34,407 bases of DNA from the IMG/VR virus record IMGVR_UViG_3300031576_000209, positions 1 through 34,407 of that record. One strand, given 5' to 3'. Under the pieces are notes generated by a model. It ran no database searches and was not told the DNA's origin. It worked only from the letters and a program-made list of their open reading frames with translations. The stretch is from a virus. Below, one piece after another: positions 20,108-29,081 of the stretch. Each line of letters opens with the position of its first letter. Position 1 is the stretch's first letter. Both the position numbers and the translations under genes were made by a program.

Positions 20108-20926
20108 GTGGCAAGTCCCAACAACTACAAGACCGGCGCAGGCGGCTCGACCGGCGATACCCTCGCCACCGCTTCGCAGCTCGACCTCTCCGGGCACATC
20201 TGGTACGTCCACAGCGGAACGGGCACGGACGCGGCGTCTCCCCGTGGGCGCGAGCGGGTCAGGCCGCTCGCCACGCTGGCGCAGGCGCACACCAACGCGG
20301 CTGTCGGAGACATCATCGACTTCCTGTCCGGGCACGCCGAGACGCTGACCGCCTCGCAGATCATCGCCAAGGCAGGACTGCGCCTTGTCTCCGAAGGCAC
20401 CGGGACCAGCCGGGCGCGGTTTACCTGCAACGGTGCGGTGGTCATGTTCGACGTGACGGCCGCCGGGGTGCTGCTGGGGAACCTCTACCTGCCGCAGTCT
20501 ACGACTGCGCCCACGCCAGCCCGAGTCCAGATCGCCGCCGTCGGTTGCGACGTGCGCGGCTGCTACTTCGAGTGCGGTGCGAACGACACCGTGGAAGCGC
20601 TCAGGTTCGCCTCAGGGGCGGGCCAGTGCAGCATCCGCGACACCACGTTCATCTCGACGGCAACGAGCGTTGCGGCGCAGCCGGAAAGCGCCGTGGCGGT
20701 GACGGCCGCCATGAGCGACCTCACGCTCGACAACGTCGTCTTCGACGGTGGGACCACGGGGTGGTCGAACCCGTTCACGTTCGACGCCCAGGCGGCCATC
20801 ACCCGGCTCATGGCGACCAACGTGGACCTTCTGCGAGACTCGGACATGACGGTTGCCACCGGCAGCGTCTACGTCGTGGGCATCAGGAACCGGAGCGGAT
20901 CGGCCCGGGTGGTGCTGACGGCATGA
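20108..20926 (+). CDS. Beta-helix head or fibre protein B, paralogue of its neighbour
   Basis: The 272-residue product (GTG start with GGAGCC upstream) begins with a strand segment (GHIWYVHSGTGTDAAS) and a PLATLAQAHTNAAVGDIIDFL block followed by SGHAETLTASQ, then successive beta-helix rungs (RLVSEGTGTSRARFTC, LLGNLYLP, CDVRGCYFEC, CSIRDTTFIS). The GDIIDFLSGHAETLTA block aligns with GDVVVALPGHIETISA in the upstream gene, indicating duplication and divergence. It is probably a virion surface protein. Its stop overlaps the next gene. Confidence 0.6.
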   Translation: MASPNNYKTGAGGSTGDTLATASQLDLSGHIWYVHSGTGTDAASPRGRERVRPLATLAQAHTNAAVGDIIDFLSGHAETLTASQIIAKAGLRLVSEGTGTSRARFTCNGAVVMFDVTAAGVLLGNLYLPQSTTAPTPARVQIAAVGCDVRGCYFECGANDTVEALRFASGAGQCSIRDTTFISTATSVAAQPESAVAVTAAMSDLTLDNVVFDGGTTGWSNPFTFDAQAAITRLMATNVDLLRDSDMTVATGSVYVVGIRNRSGSARVVLTA

Positions 20927-21147
20927 TGACCATCGGTCGCACGTACCACGGGCCACGTCGCAACTGGAACGACACCTGCGACTACTGCGGCGTGGACTGG
21001 CCGAGGCACCTCATGGTGCTCGACGAGAACGGCTTCCTGTCGTGCCCCGATGACAAGGAGGGACGGGTGGAACGGGCACTCAACTACCTGAACGCCGAGG
21101 GCGCCTCCGATGGGCCGCTCATCCGGGGCAAGACGAGAGACTACTGA
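20923..21147 (+). CDS. Small zinc-ribbon-like protein
   Basis: A 74-residue product whose centre holds CDYCGVDWPRHLMVLDENG and LSCPDDKEGR: two close cysteines, a turn, and another cysteine, as in a split zinc ribbon, with only three cysteines visible (histidine may be the fourth ligand). Start and stop overlap neighbours (ATGATGA at the start, TGATG at the end), so it is coupled to the adaptor gene. Zinc-ribbon proteins in this position are reported in other phages without a clear role. Function unknown. Confidence 0.6.
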   Translation: MMTIGRTYHGPRRNWNDTCDYCGVDWPRHLMVLDENGFLSCPDDKEGRVERALNYLNAEGASDGPLIRGKTRDY

Positions 21148-21854
21148 TGCCCGTCTCGGCCAACGCCACGCTCAACTTCACTCGTGACCAGATCATCACG
21201 ATGGCGTACCAGTACGCGCAGCTCGTCCCGTCCGGGTCGGACCCGACGGCGGACGAGATCGCGATGGCATCGAACTTCTTCAACCTCGAACTCATGACGC
21301 TGCAAGCGGAAGGCGTCGTCTTGCGGACCGTCGAGCGGACCACTCTTTCGCTCGTGGCCGGGACGGCGACGTACTCGCTGCCGACCGACGTGATCGACGT
21401 CCAGCAGGGACCGAACGGACAGATGGGGACCATCGTGCCGACCTCGGGCGCCGAGAGCACGGTGCTCAACATCACCCGGACCGACTACCTGAGCCTCGCG
21501 CAGAAGTCGTCGCCGCAGGGACGGCCAACGCAGGTGCTCTTGGAGAAGTTTGCCACGCTCCAAGTGACGTTCTGGCCAGTGCCGGATTCGACATCCGCAA
21601 GCTTCCGGTACGCGAAAGTACGGCTCCTCAAGGACATGGACACCGGTACGGTCACCACGGACCTCGCCCGGCGCTGGTTGCAGGCTGTCACCTACGCGGT
21701 GGCGTCGCAGGTCGCGCTTGCCAAGAGCCAGGCGATGGAACTCGTCGGCTTCCTGCGCGGGGAGGCGGAACGGCTCAAGGACATCTGCCGCGCAGACGAC
21801 GTGGAGCGCGGGCCGATGATGATGCGCGTGGCGCACTCCGGGAGGCGCTGGTAG
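21147..21854 (+). CDS. Head-to-tail adaptor (P22 gp4-like tail accessory factor)
   Basis: A 235-residue protein. The pattern starts with FTRDQIITMAYQYAQLVPSG, then EIAMASNFFNLELMTLQAEGV and a beta-hairpin (TYSLPTDVIDVQ), which is typical of P22 gp4, the first ring protein bound to the portal after packaging; P22 gp4 itself is shorter. The C-terminal helix (QVALAKSQAMELVGFLRGEA) matches the family. It lies just before the tailspike and gp10-like genes, completing the short-tail order. Start and stop overlap neighbours by one base each. Confidence 0.8.
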   Translation: MPVSANATLNFTRDQIITMAYQYAQLVPSGSDPTADEIAMASNFFNLELMTLQAEGVVLRTVERTTLSLVAGTATYSLPTDVIDVQQGPNGQMGTIVPTSGAESTVLNITRTDYLSLAQKSSPQGRPTQVLLEKFATLQVTFWPVPDSTSASFRYAKVRLLKDMDTGTVTTDLARRWLQAVTYAVASQVALAKSQAMELVGFLRGEAERLKDICRADDVERGPMMMRVAHSGRRW

Positions 21855-23530
21855 TGGCCTCTCTCATCTCGTGGCTGGCGCATGCGGGCGCGCGCGACTC
21901 GGCGGGCAACGCTGTGGCGTCAGGGACCGCCTGGTTCTACCAGCCCGGTACCACCACCACTCAGGTGCCAATCTATTCCGACGCGCTGGAGACCACCGCC
22001 ATCTCGCAACCGGTGACGCTGGATGCCGGTGGCCGCGCCAAGGTCTACACGAACGTCCCCGCGCGCATCGAGGTGCTGCAGGCGGCTGGCACGTCGGTGC
22101 TGACAATGGTGGTGGACGACAAGTCAAACACCGTGCGGGCGGAGCAGGTGGAGATCGAGAACGCCGGCTTCTCCGGTGTCTCATCCACCGGGACCGAGAC
22201 GGCCGGCGGTGAGACGAGCTTGCAGGCCGTGCTGTCCCTGGCGCAGACGAGCATGGGGGGCACCGACTGGAAGTACACGGAGAGCGCCAGCGCCACCGCG
22301 CGGACCATGCGCGCCGCCATCGGGCGGTGGGTAACGCCGCAGGACTTCGGCGCGCTTGGCGACGACTCGAACGATGACACAACCGCCTTCCAGGCCGCGA
22401 TCACGCGCGCGATGGCCGCTAACAAGGGCGTCTGGATCGAGCCGGGCATCTACCGCATCAACGCCACGCTGTCGTGCAACGGCGCGACGGCAGCGGGACT
22501 CATCATCGCCGGCGCCAGCCGGGCCGACTGCATCATCAAGAACATGCAGAGCGGAGCCGCCGCGCTCAGCATTGACCTCGGGAGCGCCATCGAATCGAGC
22601 ATGCTGCTCCGCAACTTCCAGGTGACGGCGAACTCGACCAGCACTGGCGCGGCCATCGTGGTTGTGAACGGCGACGGCATCACCATCGAGCACGCCACAA
22701 CCGCCCTCCATCGGATCGGCATCGACACGTCCGCCGTCGCCCACTCGTACGTCGAGGACTGCCTGGTGAACAGCACCGACTCCAACGCCGCAAGCAAGGG
22801 CTTCCGTCTCGGCACGCACGCGACGCTGGTGAAGTCGCGCGTCACCGCAGCGACGAACGGACGAGGCGTGTCGTTCGAGGGAACGTTCGGCCGGTCCAAC
22901 TACTGCCGCGTCGCGGGCGCGTCTATCGGCTACGACCTCACCGCCGCGGACTGCATCACCGACTTCTCCGTGGCCGCGTCCTGCACGACAGGCTGGGCCG
23001 TCGGCAGCGTCGCGCGCTCTGGGGCAACCAACTGTCTCGGGTCGGGGAACACGACTGACATCACCGTGGGCGCCACGGCAAGCTCCGTGGTGGACGTGAA
23101 CAACGCGTTTGCCACGCGCACGGACAGCGACACGAGCGGGCTCCTGTTCACGTTCAACAAGAGCTTCGGCCTGCGGCGGTTCCGTCAGAGCGGCACTGGC
23201 ACCTTCTCGGTGACGCCGAATCTCGGGAAAGGCCCGTTGCAGGTCATCGTACTGACCAGTGGCGGTGGCGCGTTCACGATCAGTGCGACATCGACCGCAA
23301 CGCGCTACGACGGCGAGACGTTCATCATGATCATCAACGCAGGCGGCGCTGCGCCTACGTCCGTTGTGATAGCCGCCCAATACACCGGAGATCTGTCGGC
23401 GCTGACACCGGGAGTCATGGGCAGCGGATCAATCCACGCCCTACTGTGCATCTGGCGCGCGGACACGGCGGTATGGGTGACGACCGAGATTCGCACCGCG
23501 ATTGGTGGGTTTACGGGCAACGTGTGGTGA
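21854..23530 (+). CDS. Pectate-lyase-fold tailspike
   Basis: The 558-residue protein (GTG start) begins with an anchor-like part (TAWFYQPGTTTTQVPIYS, then VTLDAGGRAKVYTNV), a pattern seen at the N-terminus of many phage tail proteins. From residue ~161 it has PQDFGALGDDSNDDTTAFQ, the entry to a pectate-lyase-type beta-helix, followed by parallel-strand rungs (LIIAGASRADCIIKNM, FQVTANSTSTGAAIVVVNG, DGITIEHATTA). Such spikes bind and often cut host surface polysaccharide. Catalytic residues cannot be picked out by eye. Its place between the gp4-like and gp10-like genes differs from P22, where the tailspike gene lies elsewhere. Confidence 0.8.
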   Translation: MASLISWLAHAGARDSAGNAVASGTAWFYQPGTTTTQVPIYSDALETTAISQPVTLDAGGRAKVYTNVPARIEVLQAAGTSVLTMVVDDKSNTVRAEQVEIENAGFSGVSSTGTETAGGETSLQAVLSLAQTSMGGTDWKYTESASATARTMRAAIGRWVTPQDFGALGDDSNDDTTAFQAAITRAMAANKGVWIEPGIYRINATLSCNGATAAGLIIAGASRADCIIKNMQSGAAALSIDLGSAIESSMLLRNFQVTANSTSTGAAIVVVNGDGITIEHATTALHRIGIDTSAVAHSYVEDCLVNSTDSNAASKGFRLGTHATLVKSRVTAATNGRGVSFEGTFGRSNYCRVAGASIGYDLTAADCITDFSVAASCTTGWAVGSVARSGATNCLGSGNTTDITVGATASSVVDVNNAFATRTDSDTSGLLFTFNKSFGLRRFRQSGTGTFSVTPNLGKGPLQVIVLTSGGGAFTISATSTATRYDGETFIMIINAGGAAPTSVVIAAQYTGDLSALTPGVMGSGSIHALLCIWRADTAVWVTTEIRTAIGGFTGNVW

Positions 23531-24954
23531 TGGGCGACTGGGCGACAGACACGCTCCCCTTCTCGCAAGGGCAGATGTCCGGGCTGGCCGAGCTTGCCGG
23601 CGCTCAGCCGCTCGTCGTGAACGCCATCGCGGAGCCCACGGGCACGCTGCTCGCGCGCCCCGGGATCGCGTCATGGTCCGACTTCCCGTCTGCCATCCCG
23701 AACGCCTCTCCCGTCGTGGGCATGGTGCCATTTGGCGGCGACCTCATCTACGTGACCGAGGACCGTCGGCTCTGGCGCCTCACCGGCGGCAGCGTCCTCG
23801 CTCTCACGGACACGACCGACGCGACCACGTCGCTCGCCAGCGCCCTTCGGCCCATCATGCTCGCGCTTCGTGACAAGGTGGTGGTGGCCGGTGGTGGCGC
23901 CATCCAGAAGTGGGTGGGCGGCGCGATCCTGTCTGAACGCCTCGGCGGCTCGCCGCCCGTCGCCACGCACGTCGCGGGCATCGCCACGCGCATCGTCGCC
24001 ATGCGCGCCGACGCCTCGGGGCAGTTCCAGTGGTCGCGTGCAGGAGACGGCGGCCACGAGACATGGGACGCCCTCAACTTCGCGGAGGCGGAAGCGAAGC
24101 CGGACGTGCTTCGGGCGCTCCACGACAACACCAACGAGGTGTTCGCGTTCGGCGCCGAGACACTGCAAGTGTTCAGCCCGGACGCGAACACCGGGTTCAC
24201 GCCCGGTCGGACGCTCAACCTTGGGCTCCTGGCGCCGTACAGCGTGGTCCGCATGGACGACGACTTCGTGTTCCTCGACCGCGAGCGTCGGTTCGTGCTG
24301 ACGGACAGTCGTACGTACGGACCGGACAGCGTCATCTCGACCGGCATCGAGCGGACACTGCGAGAGCTTGGCCGGGTGGACGACTGCTTCGGGCTCCGGA
24401 TGCGGATCGACGCGTGGGACGCGGCAGTCTGGTTCTTCCCCACGGACGGCAAGGGCTTCGTGTGGGAGCGGCGCCTTGGCAAGTGGGCGGAATGGCGCGC
24501 GTGGTCCGGCACCGACTGGGCCGAGCCCAGCATCACGAGCGCCGTGTCGTGGCCCGAGGAGAACGTCATCCTGGTCGGCCTCGCGACGGGTCAGATCGCC
24601 CGTCTTGCCCCCGGGGTGACAGCGGATCTGTCCGCCATCCTCAAGGTGCAGGTGCGCACCCCGTTCGTCGATCACAAGACCAATAACCTCAAGCACTGCA
24701 AGGCCGTCCGGTTCCGCTTCAAACGCGGGGCGCAGACGACCGCGCCCGAAGTGCGACTGTCCTACCGAGACGACACGGGCGCGTTCCGCCCGCTTCCCGC
24801 GCTCACCCTTGGCGGCCTCGGTGAGTACGACCCGGTGGTGGAGGTCCGCAGCGTCGGGACGTACCGCGTCAGGCAGTGGGACATGGTGTACACTTCGACA
24901 CCTGGGTTCACGTTCGTCGGGGCCGAGGAGACGTTCGAGGTACTGGCCAATTAG
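23530..24954 (+). CDS. Packaged-DNA stabilisation / tail plug protein (P22 gp10-like)
   Basis: The 474-residue product is almost the length of P22 gp10 (472). It reads as a beta-propeller-like protein: WATDTLPFSQGQMSGLAEL, then LIYVTEDRRLWRLTGG, VVVAGGGAIQKWVGG, FAFGAETLQVFSPD and FVFLDRERRFVLTDSR, each with repeated strand pairs. gp10 forms the hexameric hub below gp4 and closes the channel so packaged DNA cannot escape. The order adaptor-spike-gp10 is intact and the ATG overlaps the spike's stop (TGATG). A longer frame from 23446 has no protein character. Confidence 0.8.
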   Translation: MGDWATDTLPFSQGQMSGLAELAGAQPLVVNAIAEPTGTLLARPGIASWSDFPSAIPNASPVVGMVPFGGDLIYVTEDRRLWRLTGGSVLALTDTTDATTSLASALRPIMLALRDKVVVAGGGAIQKWVGGAILSERLGGSPPVATHVAGIATRIVAMRADASGQFQWSRAGDGGHETWDALNFAEAEAKPDVLRALHDNTNEVFAFGAETLQVFSPDANTGFTPGRTLNLGLLAPYSVVRMDDDFVFLDRERRFVLTDSRTYGPDSVISTGIERTLRELGRVDDCFGLRMRIDAWDAAVWFFPTDGKGFVWERRLGKWAEWRAWSGTDWAEPSITSAVSWPEENVILVGLATGQIARLAPGVTADLSAILKVQVRTPFVDHKTNNLKHCKAVRFRFKRGAQTTAPEVRLSYRDDTGAFRPLPALTLGGLGEYDPVVEVRSVGTYRVRQWDMVYTSTPGFTFVGAEETFEVLAN

Positions 24955-24965
24955 GAGGGCACGCG

Positions 24966-25370
24966 ATGGCTGACAGGTACGGATCGGCTTTGCAAGGTGG
25001 CCTCGGCGGCGCTGGTATGGGCTACATGGTCGGCGGCCCCATGGGCGCCGCCATCGGCGGCGGTCTCGGCGCGCTCACTGGCTGGCTTTCGGGCAGCTCG
25101 TCCGATGCCCAGCGAGAGGCCAACGAGAAGGCCATGAGGCGGCTCCAAGAGATCCAGCGCGAGCAGTACCGTCGCCGGATGGAGGACCTGCAGCGGACGA
25201 TGGCGTTCTACGAGGCGCCCAAGGCCCTTCTGGCCACGCAGTTCAGAACGCCGCCTCTTCTCCCCATGGGCGCCCAGCCACGACTCGCCGGACCACCGCT
25301 CGGCATGAGGACCGCGCCGACACCGATGGGGCCGACCCCGCTCGACATCCTCTCGCGTGGAGGCCCGTGA
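24966..25370 (+). CDS. Glycine-zipper membrane-type protein, probable ejection component
   Basis: The 134-residue protein begins with a long Gly/Ala-rich hydrophobic segment with GxxxG spacing (GGLGGAGMGYMVGG, then GAAIGGGLGALTGWLSG), typical of membrane-inserting virion proteins, followed by a highly charged helix (REANEKAMRRLQEIQREQYR) and a Pro/Arg tail. Podoviruses such as P22 encode small ejection proteins (gp14, gp7) at this place which help build a channel across the host envelope. No exact homologue is recognised. AGGAGG precedes the start. Confidence 0.55.
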   Translation: MADRYGSALQGGLGGAGMGYMVGGPMGAAIGGGLGALTGWLSGSSSDAQREANEKAMRRLQEIQREQYRRRMEDLQRTMAFYEAPKALLATQFRTPPLLPMGAQPRLAGPPLGMRTAPTPMGPTPLDILSRGGP

Positions 25371-25783
25371 TGCCATTCGACCCGATGGGCACGAACCTTG
25401 CGACCGGCGAGTACGTCCCGTACTACAACCCGTTCCGGTACATGGCGCGCACGCCGACCACATGGGCCGCGACACTGCCGGCCGGCACGGGCACACTGGG
25501 CCAGCGGCAGGCGATCCGGTCGCAGCCTGGCATCCAGTCCGCCGAGATGGGGGCACCCGCGATGCTCGGCCAGCGCCTCACCTACCAGCCCGGTCCTGGC
25601 GGCCAGGGCTCCTACCGATGGATGCAGGAGGGCGCGGACGCGCCTCGCCCAGCCCGGTGGGCACCGTCGTCGATGCCGGGGCAGGGGGGCGCGTCGTACG
25701 GGCCTCCGTCGGCTCTCGAACTGATGCGGAACCGCAAGCGCGGGTTCCTGCCCGAGAGCGGCTGGTACGGAGGGCGTCGGTAA
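25370..25783 (+). CDS. Small Pro/Gly/Tyr-rich virion-region protein
   Basis: The 137-residue product has no clear fold: it is rich in Gly, Pro, Gln and aromatic residues (ATGEYVPYYNPFRYMARTP, RLTYQPGPGGQGSYRW, ELMRNRKRGFLPES). It overlaps the preceding stop (GTGATG junction) and its stop touches the next ATG. Proteins of this composition encoded among ejection genes are often internal virion components. Function unknown. Confidence 0.55.
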   Translation: MPFDPMGTNLATGEYVPYYNPFRYMARTPTTWAATLPAGTGTLGQRQAIRSQPGIQSAEMGAPAMLGQRLTYQPGPGGQGSYRWMQEGADAPRPARWAPSSMPGQGGASYGPPSALELMRNRKRGFLPESGWYGGRR

Positions 25784-27664
25784 ATGCCGACACCGCCCTC
25801 CGCGCTGCCAATCGGCGGTTTGTTCCAAGGAGGGCGCACTGGCGCACTGCCATCGCAGACTGTTCAACGTCCGGCGCCCGAAAAGGAGCCAGAACGCAAG
25901 GTCGGAGATATCAAGGTCATCGACGGTTTAGTCTATGAGTGGAACGGCACCAACTGGACACGGGTTTTCGACAAACCATCCGGGCCACCCGTAGACGATC
26001 CAGAGGCGAAGGCATGGGCCGACAAGATGTCCGAGGGCTCGCAGCCCGGCGCCGGTGAGGAGTGGTGGCGCGAGAACGCCGCCAAGTTCACCCAGCCATC
26101 GACCGCCCAGGACTACTGGGCCGGGCAATCAGGCTACTTCACGGGTCCGTCTCAGTACGAGGGGCCTCAGCGGGCCTACGCCGGTGAGGCGCGGGACCTG
26201 ACCGCGCTCGGGCCTGGCGCCGGGGAGCAGTTCTACACGACCGATGCGTGGAAGTACGCCGACCAGCCCAGCATCACCGAGGCGCTGCGTCTCGGGAACC
26301 TTCCCGGGCTGTGGCAGGAGGGCGCGGCCGAGAGGTTCTACGGCGGCCCGGGTCAAGAGCTTGCGGGCGAGGGTACGCTTGAGGACTGGTTCGCCAAGTA
26401 CGGCGAGCGGTTCACCCAGCCCGGCACGCTCACGCAGAAGATGACCGGCATCGAGGCGCTGATCGGTGGCGCCACTGCCGGGCAGGGCTTCGGCGGCGCC
26501 GCCCTCCCCCAACTCGTTGGTCCGGGCTACACCGAGCGCATGGCGGCCGGCTTCGCGCCCGAGGAGTCGTACTCCGAGCAGTTCCTGACCGGAGAGGGGC
26601 CGGGCGGGCTCGACGCGCTCATGCGGCGCCAGTACGAGCTCGGGGAGCGCCAGCTTGAGAACCGAGCGGCGGCCACGGGGGCCTTCGGTGCCGGGGCGTC
26701 GATGCGTCTCAACGAGGAGCTTTTTGCCGACCTCACCACGCAGCGGACGCTGAACGAGATGAAGCTTCGAGAACAGTCGGACGCCGCCAAGATGGCGCGG
26801 TTTGCGGAAAGCCGGCAACTCATGTCCTCGGCGGACGAGGCGCTGCGCGGGCGGCTCGGCGTCGGCTTCACCGGCGCGCGCGGCATGGACGAGACGGCAC
26901 TGGCACGGGCAGGCGCGCTTCAGGGGCTCTACGGCGCGGCGGATGAGTCGGACCTTGCGCGGCTCACGGCTGGCGCAGGTGTCGCGGGGGCGGCACAGCG
27001 CGTGGGCATCGAGCGGCTGGGCGAACTGGGCACCGCCGCCGAGAGGGCGCAGGCCGCGGAAATGGCGCGGACGCGCGAACGGTTCGTGGAGGCGCGGAGC
27101 GCGGACGAAATGGCCCTCGAACGCCTGCGCGCGAAGCAGTCGGCGGCGGACCTTGCCGAGCGCGCGCGCATGGACCGGGCGCGGCTTGGACTCTCGGGTA
27201 TCCAAACGGGCGCCAAGATCCTCAGTAACATCGAGGACGCCGAACTGCGCCGCATCACGGCCGGTGGGCAGCTTGCCGGCCAGACCTCCGAAGACGCGCT
27301 CAAGTGGCTCGGCGCTCAGTTTGGGGGCGCAAGGACCGTGCAGGATCTTGCGATGGGGCGGCAAGCCGCCGACTGGGACAAGCTGTTCGGGCTTACGGGC
27401 GCCATGGCGGGCAGCTACGCCACGGGCACCGACCGCATCAGCACCGAGCAGCGCGACTTGCAGATGGCGGAAATCGAGGGGCTGCTGCGCGACGGGAAGA
27501 TCACGAGCGAACAGGCCGACAACATGCGGGACATGCTGCTCCAAGGCGCGAACATCGGGCTCAGGCTCCATGAGATCAAGTCCGGCCGTCCAGCGCCAGC
27601 GCCGGTGGGGCGTCCGGCGCCAGCGCCGGTGGGGCGTCCGGCGCCAGCGCCGGTGAAGAAGTAA
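25784..27664 (+). CDS. Large helical virion protein, probable ejection protein
   Basis: A 626-residue protein: an N-terminal segment with KVIDGLVYEWNGTNWTRV, an acidic Trp/Gly region up to ~220, then an almost wholly helical, Ala/Arg/Glu-rich body (~290-600) with GAGASMRLNEELFADLTTQR, GLLRDGKITSEQADNMRDML and similar elements. The C-terminus is three copies of an eight-residue Arg/Pro/Ala repeat (RPAPAPVG) ending in lysines. Length, helix content and place fit the internal, ejected proteins of P22-like phages (gp16/gp20 role) that leave the head with DNA. GGAGGG precedes the ATG. A tape-like assembly role is less likely in a short-tailed phage. Confidence 0.65.
   Translation: MPTPPSALPIGGLFQGGRTGALPSQTVQRPAPEKEPERKVGDIKVIDGLVYEWNGTNWTRVFDKPSGPPVDDPEAKAWADKMSEGSQPGAGEEWWRENAAKFTQPSTAQDYWAGQSGYFTGPSQYEGPQRAYAGEARDLTALGPGAGEQFYTTDAWKYADQPSITEALRLGNLPGLWQEGAAERFYGGPGQELAGEGTLEDWFAKYGERFTQPGTLTQKMTGIEALIGGATAGQGFGGAALPQLVGPGYTERMAAGFAPEESYSEQFLTGEGPGGLDALMRRQYELGERQLENRAAATGAFGAGASMRLNEELFADLTTQRTLNEMKLREQSDAAKMARFAESRQLMSSADEALRGRLGVGFTGARGMDETALARAGALQGLYGAADESDLARLTAGAGVAGAAQRVGIERLGELGTAAERAQAAEMARTRERFVEARSADEMALERLRAKQSAADLAERARMDRARLGLSGIQTGAKILSNIEDAELRRITAGGQLAGQTSEDALKWLGAQFGGARTVQDLAMGRQAADWDKLFGLTGAMAGSYATGTDRISTEQRDLQMAEIEGLLRDGKITSEQADNMRDMLLQGANIGLRLHEIKSGRPAPAPVGRPAPAPVGRPAPAPVKK
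27587..27658 (+). repeat. Three tandem 24-bp repeats at the 3' end of the ejection-protein gene
   Basis: Units begin at 27587, 27611 and 27635, each starting CGTCC and containing GCGCCAGCGCCGGTG. The first two differ at one base and the third diverges only at its end. They encode the RPAPAPVG repeat. Such in-frame tandem copies are prone to gain or loss of units. Confidence 0.85.
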
Positions 27665-27668
27665 CACG

Positions 27669-29081
27669 ATGGCGGCCATCGACTGGAACGTTGGCGGGTC
27701 AGCGCGATCGCCCGGGCCGGACCTTGCTTCGCTGGGCGCGACCCTGGACCTCATTGCTCAGCGTCGCCAGCAATGGGCCAAGATGGAGCAAGAGCGCCAG
27801 ATGGAGGCCGAGCGGATCGCGGCACAGCAAGAGCAGGAGCGGCTGCGCGCCGAGGCGGCGAAGGAGGCAGCGCGGCTCAAGGCCAAGGAGGAGATCGAGA
27901 AGCGCCGGTTCGAGGCGCAGCCCAAGATCCGCGAGGCACTGGAGACGGGCAAGCCGGAGGCAGCCGTGGAGACGGCCCAGATGCTGGGCGGCGAACTCCG
28001 CGGGATACAGTGGCAAGCACCTCCGCCGCCACCGGAACCGGAGATGCCGGGCGCTCCGCAGCCCGGGCGCATGGCTGAGGCAGCCGCCCTTACCCGTGTC
28101 AGTCCCGAAGTATACGCGGAGGTGCGCGGAGCCGAGGCGTCCTACCAGAAAAGTCTGGCGGACCGGGAGGCCAAGATCGCCGCCGACAAAAAGCGGGCCG
28201 AGGAGCGGACATACGAGCTTCTGTACCCGGGCGCCGCGCCGATCTTCATGTCGGAAATGGCAGACGTGAAGGCGCGTCTCGCCGCCGGAGGACGCGAACT
28301 CGCGGGCATGGAAAAGTACGCGGGCATCGTCGCGGAGATGGACAAGCAGTACGACGGCGCCGGCTCTCGCGCCATGGCGCTCGTCCAGGCCCGCGTGAAG
28401 GCCGGACAGGTGGGCACGGACAAGGAGAGCATCGACCAGGTATTCCGGCAGGAACTACAGAACGAACGGGCGGCGTTCGCCAGGGCCGAGAGCGCCATGG
28501 CCGCCCAGGCGGGCCTCGGGATTCGCAGGGCAGAGGCGGCGCGGAAGCCCGAGGAAAAAGAAGGCAAGGTGCTCGCCGAGGCCGAGTCGAAGTTCGAGAC
28601 GGCCACGCGTGGTGTGTTCAATCAGGCCGGGTTCAAGGACCTCCAAAAAGTGTCACACAGCATCCGTGAGACGCTGGACCTCATCGACAAGGGCGGCGCT
28701 GGTGCCAAGCCCATCGTGCTGGGTCGGTTCGTGCGGCTCGGACAGGGACCGGGCGTGCTCTCCGACAAGGACATGCCGGTCTTCTGGAATCGCATAGGCG
28801 GTGTTATTACGCGGACATGGGACGCCGTACAGGACGCCCTCCGCGGTAACATGGGGCGCGACAAGCAGGCGCTTGTCACCCAGGCGCTTATCGAGTTGGC
28901 GCGCAGCACGAAGCGTCGCTATGCCGAGGTCGAGGGCATGATGACCGAGCGGTTCAGCACCGACTACTGGAACAGCGTCGGTGGCAACTGGAAGACGCAG
29001 GCGATCCGGCTCATCAACCCGAAGTACAAGCCGAAGGGCGAAGGCGACCTTGGCGCCAGGATGAAGGAAGCGGACCTCTGA
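27669..29081 (+). CDS. Coiled-coil virion protein, probable ejection protein
   Basis: A 470-residue protein. Residues ~25-110 form a long charged coiled coil (RQQWAKMEQERQMEAERIAA followed by Lys/Glu/Arg-rich heptads). The remainder is mostly helical (KVSHSIRETLDLIDKGG), with a second domain containing RFVRLGQGPGVLSDKD and a C-terminal part with ALIELARSTKRRYAEVEGMM and a Trp-rich end. The domain layout resembles internal proteins of podoviruses that stack inside the head and enter the host with the DNA. It follows the other large helical protein by a few bases and is coupled to the next gene by TGATG. No enzymatic site was found. Confidence 0.6.
   Translation: MAAIDWNVGGSARSPGPDLASLGATLDLIAQRRQQWAKMEQERQMEAERIAAQQEQERLRAEAAKEAARLKAKEEIEKRRFEAQPKIREALETGKPEAAVETAQMLGGELRGIQWQAPPPPPEPEMPGAPQPGRMAEAAALTRVSPEVYAEVRGAEASYQKSLADREAKIAADKKRAEERTYELLYPGAAPIFMSEMADVKARLAAGGRELAGMEKYAGIVAEMDKQYDGAGSRAMALVQARVKAGQVGTDKESIDQVFRQELQNERAAFARAESAMAAQAGLGIRRAEAARKPEEKEGKVLAEAESKFETATRGVFNQAGFKDLQKVSHSIRETLDLIDKGGAGAKPIVLGRFVRLGQGPGVLSDKDMPVFWNRIGGVITRTWDAVQDALRGNMGRDKQALVTQALIELARSTKRRYAEVEGMMTERFSTDYWNSVGGNWKTQAIRLINPKYKPKGEGDLGARMKEADL

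Noticed and set aside
27587-27658. CRISPR-like array
   Set aside because: Units are contiguous with no spacers and encode an in-frame peptide repeat.
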